Assembly (NCBI RefSeq): GCF_003097515.1
Contig: NZ_CP029188.1
Coordinates: 1,574,501-1,638,500 of the forward strand
Length of the DNA: 64,000 nucleotides
DNA from: Streptomyces tirandamycinicus
Lineage (GTDB): Bacteria > Actinomycetota > Actinomycetes > Streptomycetales > Streptomycetaceae
Direction: 5' to 3'
Positions 42,863 to 50,938 of this stretch are shown here, piece by piece. The notes under the pieces are model-generated. The model did not search any database. It worked only from the letters and a program-made list of their open reading frames with translations, and was not told where the DNA came from. The position numbers and the translations under genes were made by a program. Every line of letters begins with the position of its first letter. Position 1 is the first letter of the stretch.

Positions 42863-43978
42863 ACGCGGTCGCCCGGCGGCCTCCGGAACGGCAGCGAGAA
42901 CGTTCCCGGGCTCGTGCAGCCACAGGTCCCCGCCCTCCGGCCGCACGGTGAGCCCGAACGCCTCGGCCGCCGGCGAGCCGAGGCCGGCGTAGTCGCGGTG
43001 CGTCCGCTCGATCTCCGCCCACAACGCGCGCGGCCCGTACTCCCACACGTCCCCCGCGACCGCGGTCGCCGCCGAGCCGTCCGGGTGCTGCGCCCACACC
43101 TGCACGCCCGCCGGGCCCTCGCTGTGCCACAGCCGCACGCCCGGCAGCCGGGTACCGCCCCAGAGGGCGAACCCCAGGTGCAGCACCGCGGCCGGGCCGA
43201 GGCCGGTCCGCCGGCCGCGGGCCGTTCGGCTGTCGACCGGCTCGCCGCCGGCGACGCGGTGCGACCGCATCGGCATGTACGACGCGCCGCCGTGGAACCG
43301 GCCCGTCGCCGTGCCGTCGCCCCGCACGGCGAGCCGCACCAGGGCGCCCGACCAGAACTCGCGGGCGAGCGGGGCGACGATCAGCCCACCCGGCCGCACC
43401 TGGTCGACGTACGCCCGCGGTACGTGGCGCAGGGCGCACGTCGCGAGCAGCCGGTCGAACGGCGCGGCCTCGGGCCAGCCCCGCTCGCCGTCGCCGCAAC
43501 GGAGGTTCGGCCGGTAGCCGGCGGTGTGCAGCGCCGTCTCGGCGTGCGCGGCGAGCGCCGGGTCGAGCTCGATACTGAACACCCGCTCGCCGCCGAGCCG
43601 CTCGGACAGCAGCGCCGCGACGTACCCGGACGCGGTGCCGATCTCCAGTACGCGTGAGCCGTCCTCGACCCGCAGCAGCCCGAGCATGCGGGCGACCATG
43701 CTCGGCCGCGAGTTCGACGACGTCGCGATGCCGGGCCCGTCCTCGGCGCCGTCGTCGAGCTGGATCACGACCGGCTCGTCGGCGTGGACGAGCGCGTGCC
43801 GCTCGGCCGGCGAGCCGAGCAGTGTGCATCCGTCGTCGTCCTGCCGCCACGCACGGGCGGGGATGAACGGTTCGCGCGGTACGGCGCCCCACACGCGGCG
43901 CCATGTGCCGTCGAGCAGACCGCGCTCGTGCAGGTCCTGGACGAGCGCGGCGTGCCCGCCCGGTCGGGCGGTCGTCAC
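42839..43978 (-). CDS. Protein-L-isoaspartate O-methyltransferase-like protein (peptide-coupled)
   Basis: 379 aa, SAM-dependent methyltransferase of the PIMT family. The pre-motif region has a HALVHADEPVVIQLDDG-like segment and STSSNSRPSMVARMLGLL-type lead-in; SAM motif I VLEIGTASGYVAALLSERLG at about 110; IELDPALA; LRCGDGERGWPEAAPFDRLL; VRPGGLIVAPL. It is about 160 residues longer than housekeeping PIMT, with a C-terminal extension, as in RiPP-associated PIMT homologues that methylate Asp and lead to aspartimide. GTG 43978 overlaps the stop of a 39-aa peptide gene (GTGA), with GGAGG ten bases upstream. This coupling points to the peptide as substrate (inference). Confidence 0.85.
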   Translation of the reverse strand: MTTARPGGHAALVQDLHERGLLDGTWRRVWGAVPREPFIPARAWRQDDDGCTLLGSPAERHALVHADEPVVIQLDDGAEDGPGIATSSNSRPSMVARMLGLLRVEDGSRVLEIGTASGYVAALLSERLGGERVFSIELDPALAAHAETALHTAGYRPNLRCGDGERGWPEAAPFDRLLATCALRHVPRAYVDQVRPGGLIVAPLAREFWSGALVRLAVRGDGTATGRFHGGASYMPMRSHRVAGGEPVDSRTARGRRTGLGPAAVLHLGFALWGGTRLPGVRLWHSEGPAGVQVWAQHPDGSAATAVAGDVWEYGPRALWAEIERTHRDYAGLGSPAAEAFGLTVRPEGGDLWLHEPGNVLAAVPEAAGRPRSAGEVVR

Positions 43979-44094
43979 GACGTCGAGTCCTCCGTGGCCT
44001 TGCCGGGCCCGCTGCCGTCCGGTGAGGGCGGCTGCGGCGGCGGGTTCCACGGCCTGTCGCTCGGCTGCCCGGCGTGCTTGCCGCTGTCGCTCAT
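43975..44094 (-). CDS. 39-aa peptide, candidate RiPP precursor for the PIMT-like methyltransferase
   Basis: Small ORF: ATG 44094 with a perfect AGGAGGT eight bases upstream; its TGA stop overlaps the methyltransferase GTG. It reads MSDSGKHAGQPSDRPWN, then PPPQPPSPDGSGPGKA and TEDSTS. No Cys. Four Asp (3, 13, 26, 36); Asp26-Gly27 in SPDGSG is the sequence type most prone to aspartimide formation. Pro-rich middle with a single Trp16. I know no named family for it. It may be the substrate of the downstream enzyme; the alternative is an unstructured small protein of unrelated use. Confidence 0.65.
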   Translation of the reverse strand: MSDSGKHAGQPSDRPWNPPPQPPSPDGSGPGKATEDSTS

Positions 44095-44184
44095 GGTCCT
44101 GACCTCCTGTGTGGTGGGGGTGTGCACGGGTCGGCGGACGTGGTGCAGTGTGCCCCGCCCGTACGGTCCGCCTCAGTCCGGCGG

Positions 44185-44206
44185 GCGGGGCCTCTGAGGG
44201 CCCCGC
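44185..44206 (-). terminator. Hairpin between the 71-aa protein and peptide genes
   Basis: 8-bp stem GCGGGGCC / GGCCCCGC with loop TCTGAG, about 120 bp after the 71-aa ORF and 90 bp before the 39-aa peptide. It suggests that the peptide-methyltransferase pair has its own promoter. Confidence 0.4.
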
Positions 44207-44325
44207 GGCCTGCCGGGGCACACGATCCGGAGGGAGACGGTCGTGTCGGCGGCCAACGGGGAGTGAATGCCACGCCTCTCGAGCGGCTGGCCGGGCGGGG
44301 ATGGCTTGGCCGCACCGGGCGTAGT

Positions 44326-44541
44326 TCACGGCCGACCGCCCTTCGGGCAGGTCCGGCAGTGCCGCGGATACCAGCGGACGCGCATCCCCGCACGGCGAAA
44401 GTAGTGCTCGCCCTCGAAGTCGACCACCGTCGAGGGCAGGAGCGTGACCGCGCAGAACGCGCACTCGACGCCGCGCTGCTGCTGCCGCGTCAGCGTGCCG
44501 ATCGGCGGGGGCAGTGGGCGGTCGGAGGTGCGCTGCCTCAT
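44326..44541 (-). CDS. Small protein with two CxxC motifs
   Basis: 71 aa: MRQRTSDRPLPPPIGTL then VECAFCAVTLLP, a hydrophilic FEGEHYFRRAGMRVRWYP, and HCRTCPKGGRP. The C-x2-C ... H-C-x2-C spacing suggests a zinc ribbon. Such proteins accompany XRE-TPR regulators in streptomycetes (recollection). ATG 44541 overlaps the upstream stop as TGATG; GTG 44544 is equally close. Confidence 0.75.
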   Translation of the reverse strand: MRQRTSDRPLPPPIGTLTRQQQRGVECAFCAVTLLPSTVVDFEGEHYFRRAGMRVRWYPRHCRTCPKGGRP

Positions 44542-44768
44542 CACACAGCCTGCGGGGTGACATAGCCGAGGGTGCGTTCGGCGCGGTTCAGCTGCCAGGT
44601 GAGCGCGGCGTGATGGTGCTCGGCCTCGACATGGGACAGCACCAGGTCGACGACGCCGACAGGGTGATCGAGGACGAAGAGCTGCAGCGGTACGCGGATC
44701 TCGCCCGTGCTCGGGTCGCCGCTGGGTGCGACGCCGGGGCGTGGTGACGCGTGCGACGGCATAGGCAT
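44541..44768 (-). CDS. Small hypothetical protein
   Basis: 75 aa: a Pro/Ser-rich start (MPMPSHASPRPGVAPSG) and a compact part IRVPLQLFVLDHPVGVVDLV ... HHHAALTWQLNRAERTLGYV. ATG 44768 has AGGGAG at five bases. Overlaps the start of the 71-aa gene, so the two are co-translated. Not recognised; 101 bp after the XRE gene in the same direction. Confidence 0.72.
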   Translation of the reverse strand: MPMPSHASPRPGVAPSGDPSTGEIRVPLQLFVLDHPVGVVDLVLSHVEAEHHHAALTWQLNRAERTLGYVTPQAV

Positions 44769-44869
44769 CCGGACTCCCTTTGTGTGAGCCGTCGTTGACC
44801 GAACGTCACCGTAAAGGGGCAACCGGCCAGTAACGGGGACGGTCTGTCCCCCTGTCCCGAGCCGTCCCC

Positions 44870-46102
44870 CTAGCCGGCTTCGCGCAGGCCGATTCGCTCG
44901 GCGAGCCGGGCAGCCTCGGGGCGCAGCGCGCGTGGGGCGTCGCGCCACAGCTCGGCGACCGCCGACCGGGCCGACGGGGTGAACTCGACCGTCTCGGCAC
45001 CGACCGTGTAGGAGAGCTGCATCACGTGCAGCGCTGCCGTGCGGTCGCCGCGCTGCAGGTGTCCGCGGGCGACCTCGACCCACAGCCGGGCCCGGCGCTC
45101 GACCGAGGGCATTGCATCCGGGTCGAGATCGTCGGCGAGGTTCAGCGCCTTGCCCGCGGTACGCAGATCCGTCGCCACGGACACGGCGTGAAAGTCGACG
45201 TTCGCCCGACCGAACACGGTCGACGGGTGCACATACGCGGCGGGGAGACTCTTCGCGACCTGGTCGCCGACTCCCCAAAAGCGCCACGCGTCTCCGGACC
45301 GGCCCTCGCGGGCGGCGGTCACCGCGGCGTGCAACTGCAGCGCGCCGTACACGCCTCGCCAGTCGTCCGGGGCACCGTCGAGGTGCGGACGGATCAGGTC
45401 GGCCGCCTCGGTCACGACCCGCATCGCTTCCTCGGGATAGGACGTCTCGCGCAAGATGTTGCCCATGTTCCACGCGGCGGCCGCGATCGCGGCCGGATCG
45501 TCGGCATCCTGCGCCGCGGCGAGCGCCCGGTCGGCGACGACCCACGCGAGCTCGGCGGGCGCGACATACGCGGTCGCCTGCCCGGTGAGTCGGTACACGT
45601 CCGAGAGCGCGACGAGCCCCGCCCGACGCTCGGCGCCGTCGAGGCCGCGGCCGGCTGCCTCGGCATCGCGGATCAGCTTCGGCAGCAGCCGGGCGACTTC
45701 CGTGCGGTTGTGGCCGCTGCTGTGCCACAGCTCCCACGTCTGGTCGACGCGCCCCTGCAGCGCGGCGACATCGACCGGGCACTCGGGCCTTGACGGGATG
45801 AGCCGGCGGTTCATCACCGCGTCCCAGATCGCGGGCATTCCCGGATGGTGCAGGCGACCACTCGGCACCGTCTGAGCCGGGCCCGCAGCGCCGGTGATGA
45901 TCGAGGCGTCCGAGATCTGCAGCGCGGCGGCGAGACGCAGAATCAGGGTGTTGGAGCGCAGCTCACGCTCCCCTGTCTCGATCTTCTTCAACCAGTCGAC
46001 GCCGCGGCCGCACATGCCCGCGAGGATCTCGCGGGTCATGCCTCGGGACTCGCGCAGCAGCCGGATGCGTTCGCCGGTCGTGAGTTCGTCGGGGATGTCC
46101 AC
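44870..46102 (-). CDS. XRE-family regulator with a TPR-like C-terminal domain
   Basis: 410 aa. N-terminal helix-turn-helix of the XRE type (GERIRLLRESRGMTREILAG, GVDWLKKIETGERELRSNT, LILRLAAALQ, residues 10-65), then a long helical region with TPR-like periodicity (DVYRLTGQATAYVAPAELAW, AAAWNMGNILRETSYPEEAM, ARGHLQRGDRTAALHVMQL). This regulator type senses a peptide or small molecule through the TPR part and often heads small RiPP-like loci. GTG 46102. First gene of the cluster 42839-46102 and divergent from the nucleotidyltransferase. Confidence 0.88.
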   Translation of the reverse strand: MDIPDELTTGERIRLLRESRGMTREILAGMCGRGVDWLKKIETGERELRSNTLILRLAAALQISDASIITGAAGPAQTVPSGRLHHPGMPAIWDAVMNRRLIPSRPECPVDVAALQGRVDQTWELWHSSGHNRTEVARLLPKLIRDAEAAGRGLDGAERRAGLVALSDVYRLTGQATAYVAPAELAWVVADRALAAAQDADDPAAIAAAAWNMGNILRETSYPEEAMRVVTEAADLIRPHLDGAPDDWRGVYGALQLHAAVTAAREGRSGDAWRFWGVGDQVAKSLPAAYVHPSTVFGRANVDFHAVSVATDLRTAGKALNLADDLDPDAMPSVERRARLWVEVARGHLQRGDRTAALHVMQLSYTVGAETVEFTPSARSAVAELWRDAPRALRPEAARLAERIGLREAG

Positions 46103-46194
46103 GATCGGTGCCCCTTCTCTGTTCCGTTTCGGTCAGGGTACGGGCGTAGTCCCCGGCGAGGGAACGTCGTTCGTGTGCAAGCCGTCCGGGTATG

Positions 46195-46317
46195 CCAAGG
46201 CTCCCCCGGTGCGGACCCGCCGGGCGGACCCTGCGGCCGCCCGTAGACCTGCGGGCCCCCAGGCCCCTCCGGACCGGGCGGGCCCGGCTCGCCCTGCGCG
46301 CCGTACGGGCCCGTCAC
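46195..46317 (-). pseudogene. Collagen-like Gly-X-Y remnant
   Basis: On the minus strand, from GTG 46317, a frame encodes a run of about a dozen Gly-X-Y triplets (GPYGAQGEPGPPGPEGPGG, then PQVYGRPQGPPGGSAPGEPW) before it runs on without structure into the XRE start region. No ribosome site and no trimerisation head. Possibly the remnant of a collagen-like gene, or chance in GC-rich DNA. Confidence 0.3.
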
Positions 46318-46380
46318 CGCACTTGGGAGCCCTGCCCGCCTTCGCCCCGGCCCTCGGCCGGGTTCACGTAGCCTTCGTCC

Positions 46381-47082
46381 ATGACTCCCGAGGACCTGGT
46401 GCGCGACCACACGATCTACTCCTGTGTGATGGGGTCACGGGCCTTCGGCCTGGCCACGGACGGCAGCGACACCGACCTCCGCGGTGTGTTCCTCGCACCG
46501 ACCGCCCTGTACTGGCGGTTCGACAAGCCCCCGACCCATGTGGACGGTCCCGCGGAGGAGCAGTTCTCGTGGGAGCTGGAGCGCTTCTGCGAGCTGGCGC
46601 TGCGGGCCAACCCGAACATCCTGGAGTGCCTGCACTCCCCCCTCGTGGAGCGCGTCGACGACACCGGCCGTGAACTGCTCGCGCTGCGCGACGCGTTCCT
46701 GTCCCGGCGGGTCCACGAGACGTTCGTCCGCTACGCAGTCGGCCAGCGGCGCAAGCTGGACGCGGACGTCCGGCAGTACGGCGCTCCGCGCTGGAAGCAC
46801 GCGATGCATCTGCTGCGGCTGCTGGCGACGTGCCGCGACCTCCTCCGCACGGGCCGGCTGGTGACCGACGTGGGCGACGGCCGTGAGCGGCTGCTCGCGG
46901 TCAGGCGGGGCGAGGTGCCCTGGCCCGAGGTGGAGTCCTGGACCGCCCGGCTCGCCGCGGAGGCGGACACCGCGGTGGCCGGGAGCCCGCTCCCCGCCGA
47001 GCCGGACCGGGCGCGGGTGGAGGACTTCCTGGTCCGGGTACGGCGGGCGTCGGCGCTGCGGGAGGCCCAGCAGGGTCCGTAA
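46381..47082 (+). CDS. Nucleotidyltransferase-superfamily protein (RlaP/YcgL type)
   Basis: 233 aa, DNA polymerase beta-like nucleotidyltransferase. Active-site motif MGSRAFGLATDGSDTDLRGVF (GS followed by DxD) at residues 17-37; a later helical domain WKHAMHLLRLLATCRDLL. Family members transfer a nucleotide to RNA or protein and occur with RNA ligase/repair genes; none is here. It faces the NAD operon with ADP-ribosylglycohydrolase, 150 bp away and convergent. ATG 46381. Confidence 0.85.
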   Translation: MTPEDLVRDHTIYSCVMGSRAFGLATDGSDTDLRGVFLAPTALYWRFDKPPTHVDGPAEEQFSWELERFCELALRANPNILECLHSPLVERVDDTGRELLALRDAFLSRRVHETFVRYAVGQRRKLDADVRQYGAPRWKHAMHLLRLLATCRDLLRTGRLVTDVGDGRERLLAVRRGEVPWPEVESWTARLAAEADTAVAGSPLPAEPDRARVEDFLVRVRRASALREAQQGP

Positions 47083-47232
47083 GGCAAGTCGTGCAGGTCG
47101 TGGCGGGCGGTGGCCTCGTCGGGCGGTGACGAGCGCGCCCGGGCCCGGCCCTGGGCGGAGTGCGGTCCTCTCACCTCCGCGCGCACGGAGTCCGACCGCG
47201 AACTCGGCGGGGTGAAGGGCCGGTGCGCCGGC

Positions 47233-48273
47233 TCAGGCGTCCCAAAGGGCACCCAGGGTCAGCAGTTCGCTGCGGTACTCGATGCGCTCCTCCCACTCCT
47301 TGGGCCAGGCCCGGGCACCGAGGTGCGCCCCGGCGAAGGCGCCCGCGAGGCAGGCGATCGAGTCGGAGTCCCCCCGGGTGCACGCGGCGCGGCGCAGCAC
47401 CGTCAGCGGCTCCTCGGGGAAGAGCAGGAAACAGTGCAGCGCGGTGGCGAGGGCCTCCTCGGCGATCCAGCCGTCGCCGGTGGCGAGGCAGGGGTCGGTC
47501 TCCGGGTCGGGGTCGCGCAGGGCGGCGGCCAGGCGCTCCAGCGCCGCGAGGCACTCGTCCCAGCCGCGCTCGATGAAGTCCTCCGGCGTGGCGTCGTGGG
47601 CGTATGTCCAGAGGTCGCCGAGCCAGCCGTGGTGGTAGCGGGAGCGGTTCTCGTACGCGTACGACCGCAGCCGTCCGACGAGGCCGAGGGGTTCCGTGCC
47701 GCGCGCCAGCAGGTACACGGCCCGTGCGGTGAGGTCGGAGGCGGCCAGGGCGGTCGGGTGGCCGTGCGTGAGCGCGGCCTGGAGCTGGGCGGCTCCGGCG
47801 CGCTGGCCGTCGCTGAGGCCGGGCACCAGCCCGACGGGCGCCACGCGCATGTTCGCTCCGCAGCCCTTGGACGCGATCTGGCTGGCCTCCTGCCACGGCA
47901 TGTCGCTGTCGAGCTTGCGGCAGGCGACCAGGCAGGTGCGGCCGGGGGCGCGGTTGTTGTCGGGCGAGTGGTACCAGTCCACGAACTCCTCGCGCAGCGG
48001 CCGGGTCAGCCGCAGCGGGGCGAGCAGTCCCCGGTCCGTGGCCGTGCGGATGGCGCGGGCCAGCGCGAGCGTCATCTGGGTGTCGTCGGTGACGACCGCG
48101 GGCCTCGGCAGGGCCGCCTCCCGCCAGGGACCGAACGAGGCGAGGATCGACGGCACGTCCTTGAACTCGGTGGGGAAGCCGAGCGCGTCGCCGAGCGCCA
48201 GCCCGACGAGGGCGCCGGTGGCGGCCTGCTTGGTGGCGGTCCTCGCCGCCGCCAGGCCGGTCGGGTCCTTCAT
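47233..48273 (-). CDS. ADP-ribosylglycohydrolase (DraG-like)
   Basis: 346 aa. Hydrolyses ADP-ribose from protein, nucleic acid or small molecules using two Mg2+. Metal-binding motifs: GALVGLALGDALG and VVTDDTQMTLALARAI near the N-terminus, and CTRGDSDSIACLAGAFAGAHLG near residue 298. ATG 48273 overlaps the NrtR-type stop by 4 bp: last gene of pnuC-nadR-nrtR-ADPRG. Its presence links NAD salvage with ADP-ribose removal or recycling. Confidence 0.93.
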   Translation of the reverse strand: MKDPTGLAAARTATKQAATGALVGLALGDALGFPTEFKDVPSILASFGPWREAALPRPAVVTDDTQMTLALARAIRTATDRGLLAPLRLTRPLREEFVDWYHSPDNNRAPGRTCLVACRKLDSDMPWQEASQIASKGCGANMRVAPVGLVPGLSDGQRAGAAQLQAALTHGHPTALAASDLTARAVYLLARGTEPLGLVGRLRSYAYENRSRYHHGWLGDLWTYAHDATPEDFIERGWDECLAALERLAAALRDPDPETDPCLATGDGWIAEEALATALHCFLLFPEEPLTVLRRAACTRGDSDSIACLAGAFAGAHLGARAWPKEWEERIEYRSELLTLGALWDA

Positions 48274-48998
48274 GTCGATTGCCGTCCTTCCGGTCGCAGA
48301 AGCGGAGGGTGCAGGGCGTTCGCCGGCCCCGCGCGGTAGAGCGCGGCCGGTTTCCCCCGGCCGCCGGTCAGGCGCGCGCGTCCTTCGACGGCTTCCACGA
48401 AGCCTGGCGTGGTGAGGACCTTGCGCCGGAAGTTGGGGCGGTCGAGTTCGACGCCCCAGACGGTCTCGTACACCTGCCGCAGCTCGCCGAGGGTGAACTC
48501 GGCGGGGCAGAAGGCGGTGGCGAGGCCGGTGTACTCGAGTTTGGCGCCGACGCGTTCATGGGCGTCGGCGAGGATGCGCTCATGGTCGAAGGCGAGGCGT
48601 GCCCGGCTGCCGTGGGCCACCCAGCGGGCGTGTGCGGCGTCGCCGCCGCCGATCGGTTCGGGCAGGTCGGGCACGAGGGCGGTGTAGGCGACCGACACGA
48701 CCCGCATCCTCGGGTCCCGGCCGGGGTCGCTGTAGGTGCGCAGTTGCTCCAGGTGGAGGCCGGCGACGGTGGTCTCCGACAGGCCGGTCTCCTCGGCGAG
48801 TTCACGGCGGGCGGCCTGCTCGGCGGACTCCCGCGGGAGGATGAAGCCGCCGGGCAGCGCCCAGGCGCCCTTGTACGGCTCGGTGCCGCGTTCGATCAGC
48901 AGGACGTGCAGCAGGCCGTCACGGACCGTGAAGACGGCGAGGTCCACGGTGACGGCGAAGGGCGGGAACGCCCTCGGGTCGTATCCCTCGACGGTCAC
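48270..48998 (-). CDS. nrtR: NrtR-type NUDIX-winged-helix regulator
   Basis: 242 aa. N-terminal Nudix domain with box GGFILPRESAEQAARRELAEETGL (a full GX5EX7REUXEEXGU, so it may be catalytic) and a C-terminal winged helix (FTLGELRQVYETVWGVELDR, PNFRRKVLTTPGFVEAV), the NrtR layout. NrtR repressors bind ADP-ribose or related NAD metabolites and control NAD genes. It lies inside the operon it should control, with an operator at 50811-50833. GTG 48998 overlaps the nadR stop; its own stop overlaps the next ATG. Confidence 0.9.
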   Translation of the reverse strand: MTVEGYDPRAFPPFAVTVDLAVFTVRDGLLHVLLIERGTEPYKGAWALPGGFILPRESAEQAARRELAEETGLSETTVAGLHLEQLRTYSDPGRDPRMRVVSVAYTALVPDLPEPIGGGDAAHARWVAHGSRARLAFDHERILADAHERVGAKLEYTGLATAFCPAEFTLGELRQVYETVWGVELDRPNFRRKVLTTPGFVEAVEGRARLTGGRGKPAALYRAGPANALHPPLLRPEGRQST

Positions 48999-50101
48999 CG
49001 GAGCTCCGGCACGGGTGCGTCCCCGCCGCGGGTGGGCAGGGGGTCGGCGAAGTACCAGCCCTCGGCGAGCAGTTCGTCGACGGCGGCGACGGCGGCGGCC
49101 AGCCGCTGTTCACGCGGTCCGGTGACGGTGACGAACCGCCGTCCGGTGCGGGTGAGTTCCTCGGTGAACCGGGCGGTCATCCAGGGGCGCAGATGTTCGC
49201 CGTCGCGCAGGCCGTCGTCCTCGAAGGGAACTCCCTCGTGGTCGGTGAGCACCCAGAGGTCGCCGCGGCCGGCCGCGGCGATCCGGGCGACCTCCTCGTG
49301 CGGGCCGCCCATATAGCGCTCGTGCCAGACGGTGGTGGCGAAGGCGTCGGTGTCGCAGATCAGGACCGGGGAGCCGGTCCGGGCCGCGGCGTTCTCCCGT
49401 TCGGTCTGGCGCCGGGCGATCAGCGGGAAGTCGTCGGTGTCGAAGCGGACGTCGGACCAGACCGCGCCCGGCTGTTCGGCGCGCAGGGCCGCGAGCTTCC
49501 GCTCGCTGTACTCCCTGCCGTACTCGGGTACCACCGCGGTGCGCGCCCAGATGCCGCCGCGCGCCCGGTAGTGGGCGGCGAGCGCGTCGGCCAGGGTGGT
49601 GGTGCCGGTGGACTCCGCGCCGAGGACGACGACCCGCCGGGCGAGGGCGGCGCGTACCGGCGGCTCCAGGAAGTCCCAGCAGCCGGCGGGGTCGTCGCGC
49701 ACGGCGGTGCCGGAGACCGGGAAGACCGTGCGCCCCGGGTCGACGCAGACCGAGTCGGCGCGGAACCTGCGGGCCAGTTCCTCGCCGTACGCCTCGGAGG
49801 TGAACACGGCGTCCACGCGCTCGGGGACGGCCGATCGGAAGACCGCCATGTGCGCGTCCCACACCGCCGGGTCGGTGATGTCGACGGGGATGTCGTCGAC
49901 GGCGCCGACCACCCGGACGTCGGGGTGCACCTCGCTCATCCACGCCGTGCGGGCGTCGAGCGGGATCGACTCCACGGACGCGGCGCAGACGAGGACGGTC
50001 AGCCGGTCGCAGCGGTCGCGCGCGGTCCGTACCAGGTGGTGGTGGCCCGCGTGCGGCGGATAGAACTTGCCGAGGACGAGCCCGTGCCGGTAGCGCCTCA
50101 C
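48995..50101 (-). CDS. nadR: NadR: NMN adenylyltransferase / ribosylnicotinamide kinase
   Basis: 368 aa. The N-terminal nucleotidyltransferase domain opens YRHGLVLGKFYPPHAGHHHL (H-A-G-H) and has PVSGTAVRDDPAGCWDFL (SGTxxR). The C-terminal kinase domain has P-loop VVLGAESTGTTTLADAL near residue 180 and CDTDAFATTVWHERY. It converts nicotinamide riboside imported by PnuC to NMN and NAD. GTG 50101 overlaps the pnuC stop (GTGA). No N-terminal repressor HTH as in E. coli NadR; NrtR takes that role. Confidence 0.94.
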   Translation of the reverse strand: MRRYRHGLVLGKFYPPHAGHHHLVRTARDRCDRLTVLVCAASVESIPLDARTAWMSEVHPDVRVVGAVDDIPVDITDPAVWDAHMAVFRSAVPERVDAVFTSEAYGEELARRFRADSVCVDPGRTVFPVSGTAVRDDPAGCWDFLEPPVRAALARRVVVLGAESTGTTTLADALAAHYRARGGIWARTAVVPEYGREYSERKLAALRAEQPGAVWSDVRFDTDDFPLIARRQTERENAAARTGSPVLICDTDAFATTVWHERYMGGPHEEVARIAAAGRGDLWVLTDHEGVPFEDDGLRDGEHLRPWMTARFTEELTRTGRRFVTVTGPREQRLAAAVAAVDELLAEGWYFADPLPTRGGDAPVPELR

Positions 50102-50796
50102 GTCGTCGCCTCCGCGGTCGCGTCCACCGGCGCGTCCTGCCGCGCCGCGCCGGTGGGCACCGGCAGGGGCTGCCGGGCCGCCAGGTCGCGCGACCAGTTC
50201 CGCAGCCCGAGGACGCACAGCGTCATGAAGCCGATGTACAGCAGCGCGGTGAGGTACAGCTCCTTGTACGCGTACAGCGGCACATAGACCACGTCCGCCG
50301 CGATCCACAGCCACCAGGACTCCAGCCGCTTGCGGCACTGCCCGTACGTCGCCATGAGGGACAGCGCGGTGGTGAGCGCGTCCCAGAACGGGACGTCCGA
50401 GTCGGTGGCCCGGTCCAGGAGCAGTGTCAGCCCGGCTGTCCCCACCACCCCCGCCGCGAGCAGCCACGTCCACTCGGCGCGCGTGGTGCGGCGCACCGGG
50501 AGGGTGTCGGAGCCTGGTCCACCCCCGTGGGTCCAGGTCCACCAGCCGTACACGGCGAGGGTGATGAAGACGACCTGCAGCCCCGCGTCGGCGTACAGGC
50601 CGGCCTGGGTGAAGAGCAGGACGAAGAGCACGTTGTTGGCGATGCCGACGGGCCAGTTGGCGATGTGCTGCCGGGCCACGAGCCAGACGCACAGGGCCCC
50701 GGTGCCGAAGCCGAGCACCTCGGTCCAGCTGACCGGCGTGCCGAGCGGCGTGAACAGCGGCTGCTGCAACGGCGCGAGTACCTCCGCGAGGCTCAC
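50098..50796 (-). CDS. pnuC: Nicotinamide riboside transporter PnuC
   Basis: 232 aa, about seven helices. Family signatures: WTEVLGFGTGALCVWLVA, WPVGIANNVLFVLLF, VVFITLAVYGWWTW, ESWWLWIAADVVYVPLYAYK and YLTALLYIGFMTLCVLGLRNW. Imports nicotinamide riboside by facilitated diffusion driven by NadR phosphorylation. GTG 50796, GGGGGG upstream. First gene of the NAD operon, directly downstream of the palindromic operator. Confidence 0.95.
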   Translation of the reverse strand: MSLAEVLAPLQQPLFTPLGTPVSWTEVLGFGTGALCVWLVARQHIANWPVGIANNVLFVLLFTQAGLYADAGLQVVFITLAVYGWWTWTHGGGPGSDTLPVRRTTRAEWTWLLAAGVVGTAGLTLLLDRATDSDVPFWDALTTALSLMATYGQCRKRLESWWLWIAADVVYVPLYAYKELYLTALLYIGFMTLCVLGLRNWSRDLAARQPLPVPTGAARQDAPVDATAEATT

Positions 50797-50810
50797 GATC
50801 GCCCCCCTTC

Positions 50811-50833
50811 TTTAGAGTCACTATGACTATAAA
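50811..50833 (-). promoter_or_regulatory. NrtR-type operator upstream of pnuC
   Basis: Inverted repeat TTTAGAGTCA, spacer CTA, TGACTATAAA: 10-bp arms with one mismatch, AT-rich in a very GC-rich region, 15 bp upstream of the pnuC start. On the minus strand it includes TATAGT, a good -10, so a bound repressor would block initiation. Confidence 0.8.
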
Positions 50834-50938
50834 GGTGGAAGGGGTGGCCCGGCAAGCAGGACGGCGGAAGGCTGGGGCACGGCATCCGGCGCGGGCACCC
50901 CGGCGCCGTCACAGACCGGGTGAAGGGAACGGAACGGG

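Noticed and set aside
42839..44094. FxLD-type lanthipeptide system (methyltransferase plus FxLD peptide)
   Set aside because: The 39-aa peptide has no FxLD motif and no Cys, and no lanthionine synthetase is nearby.
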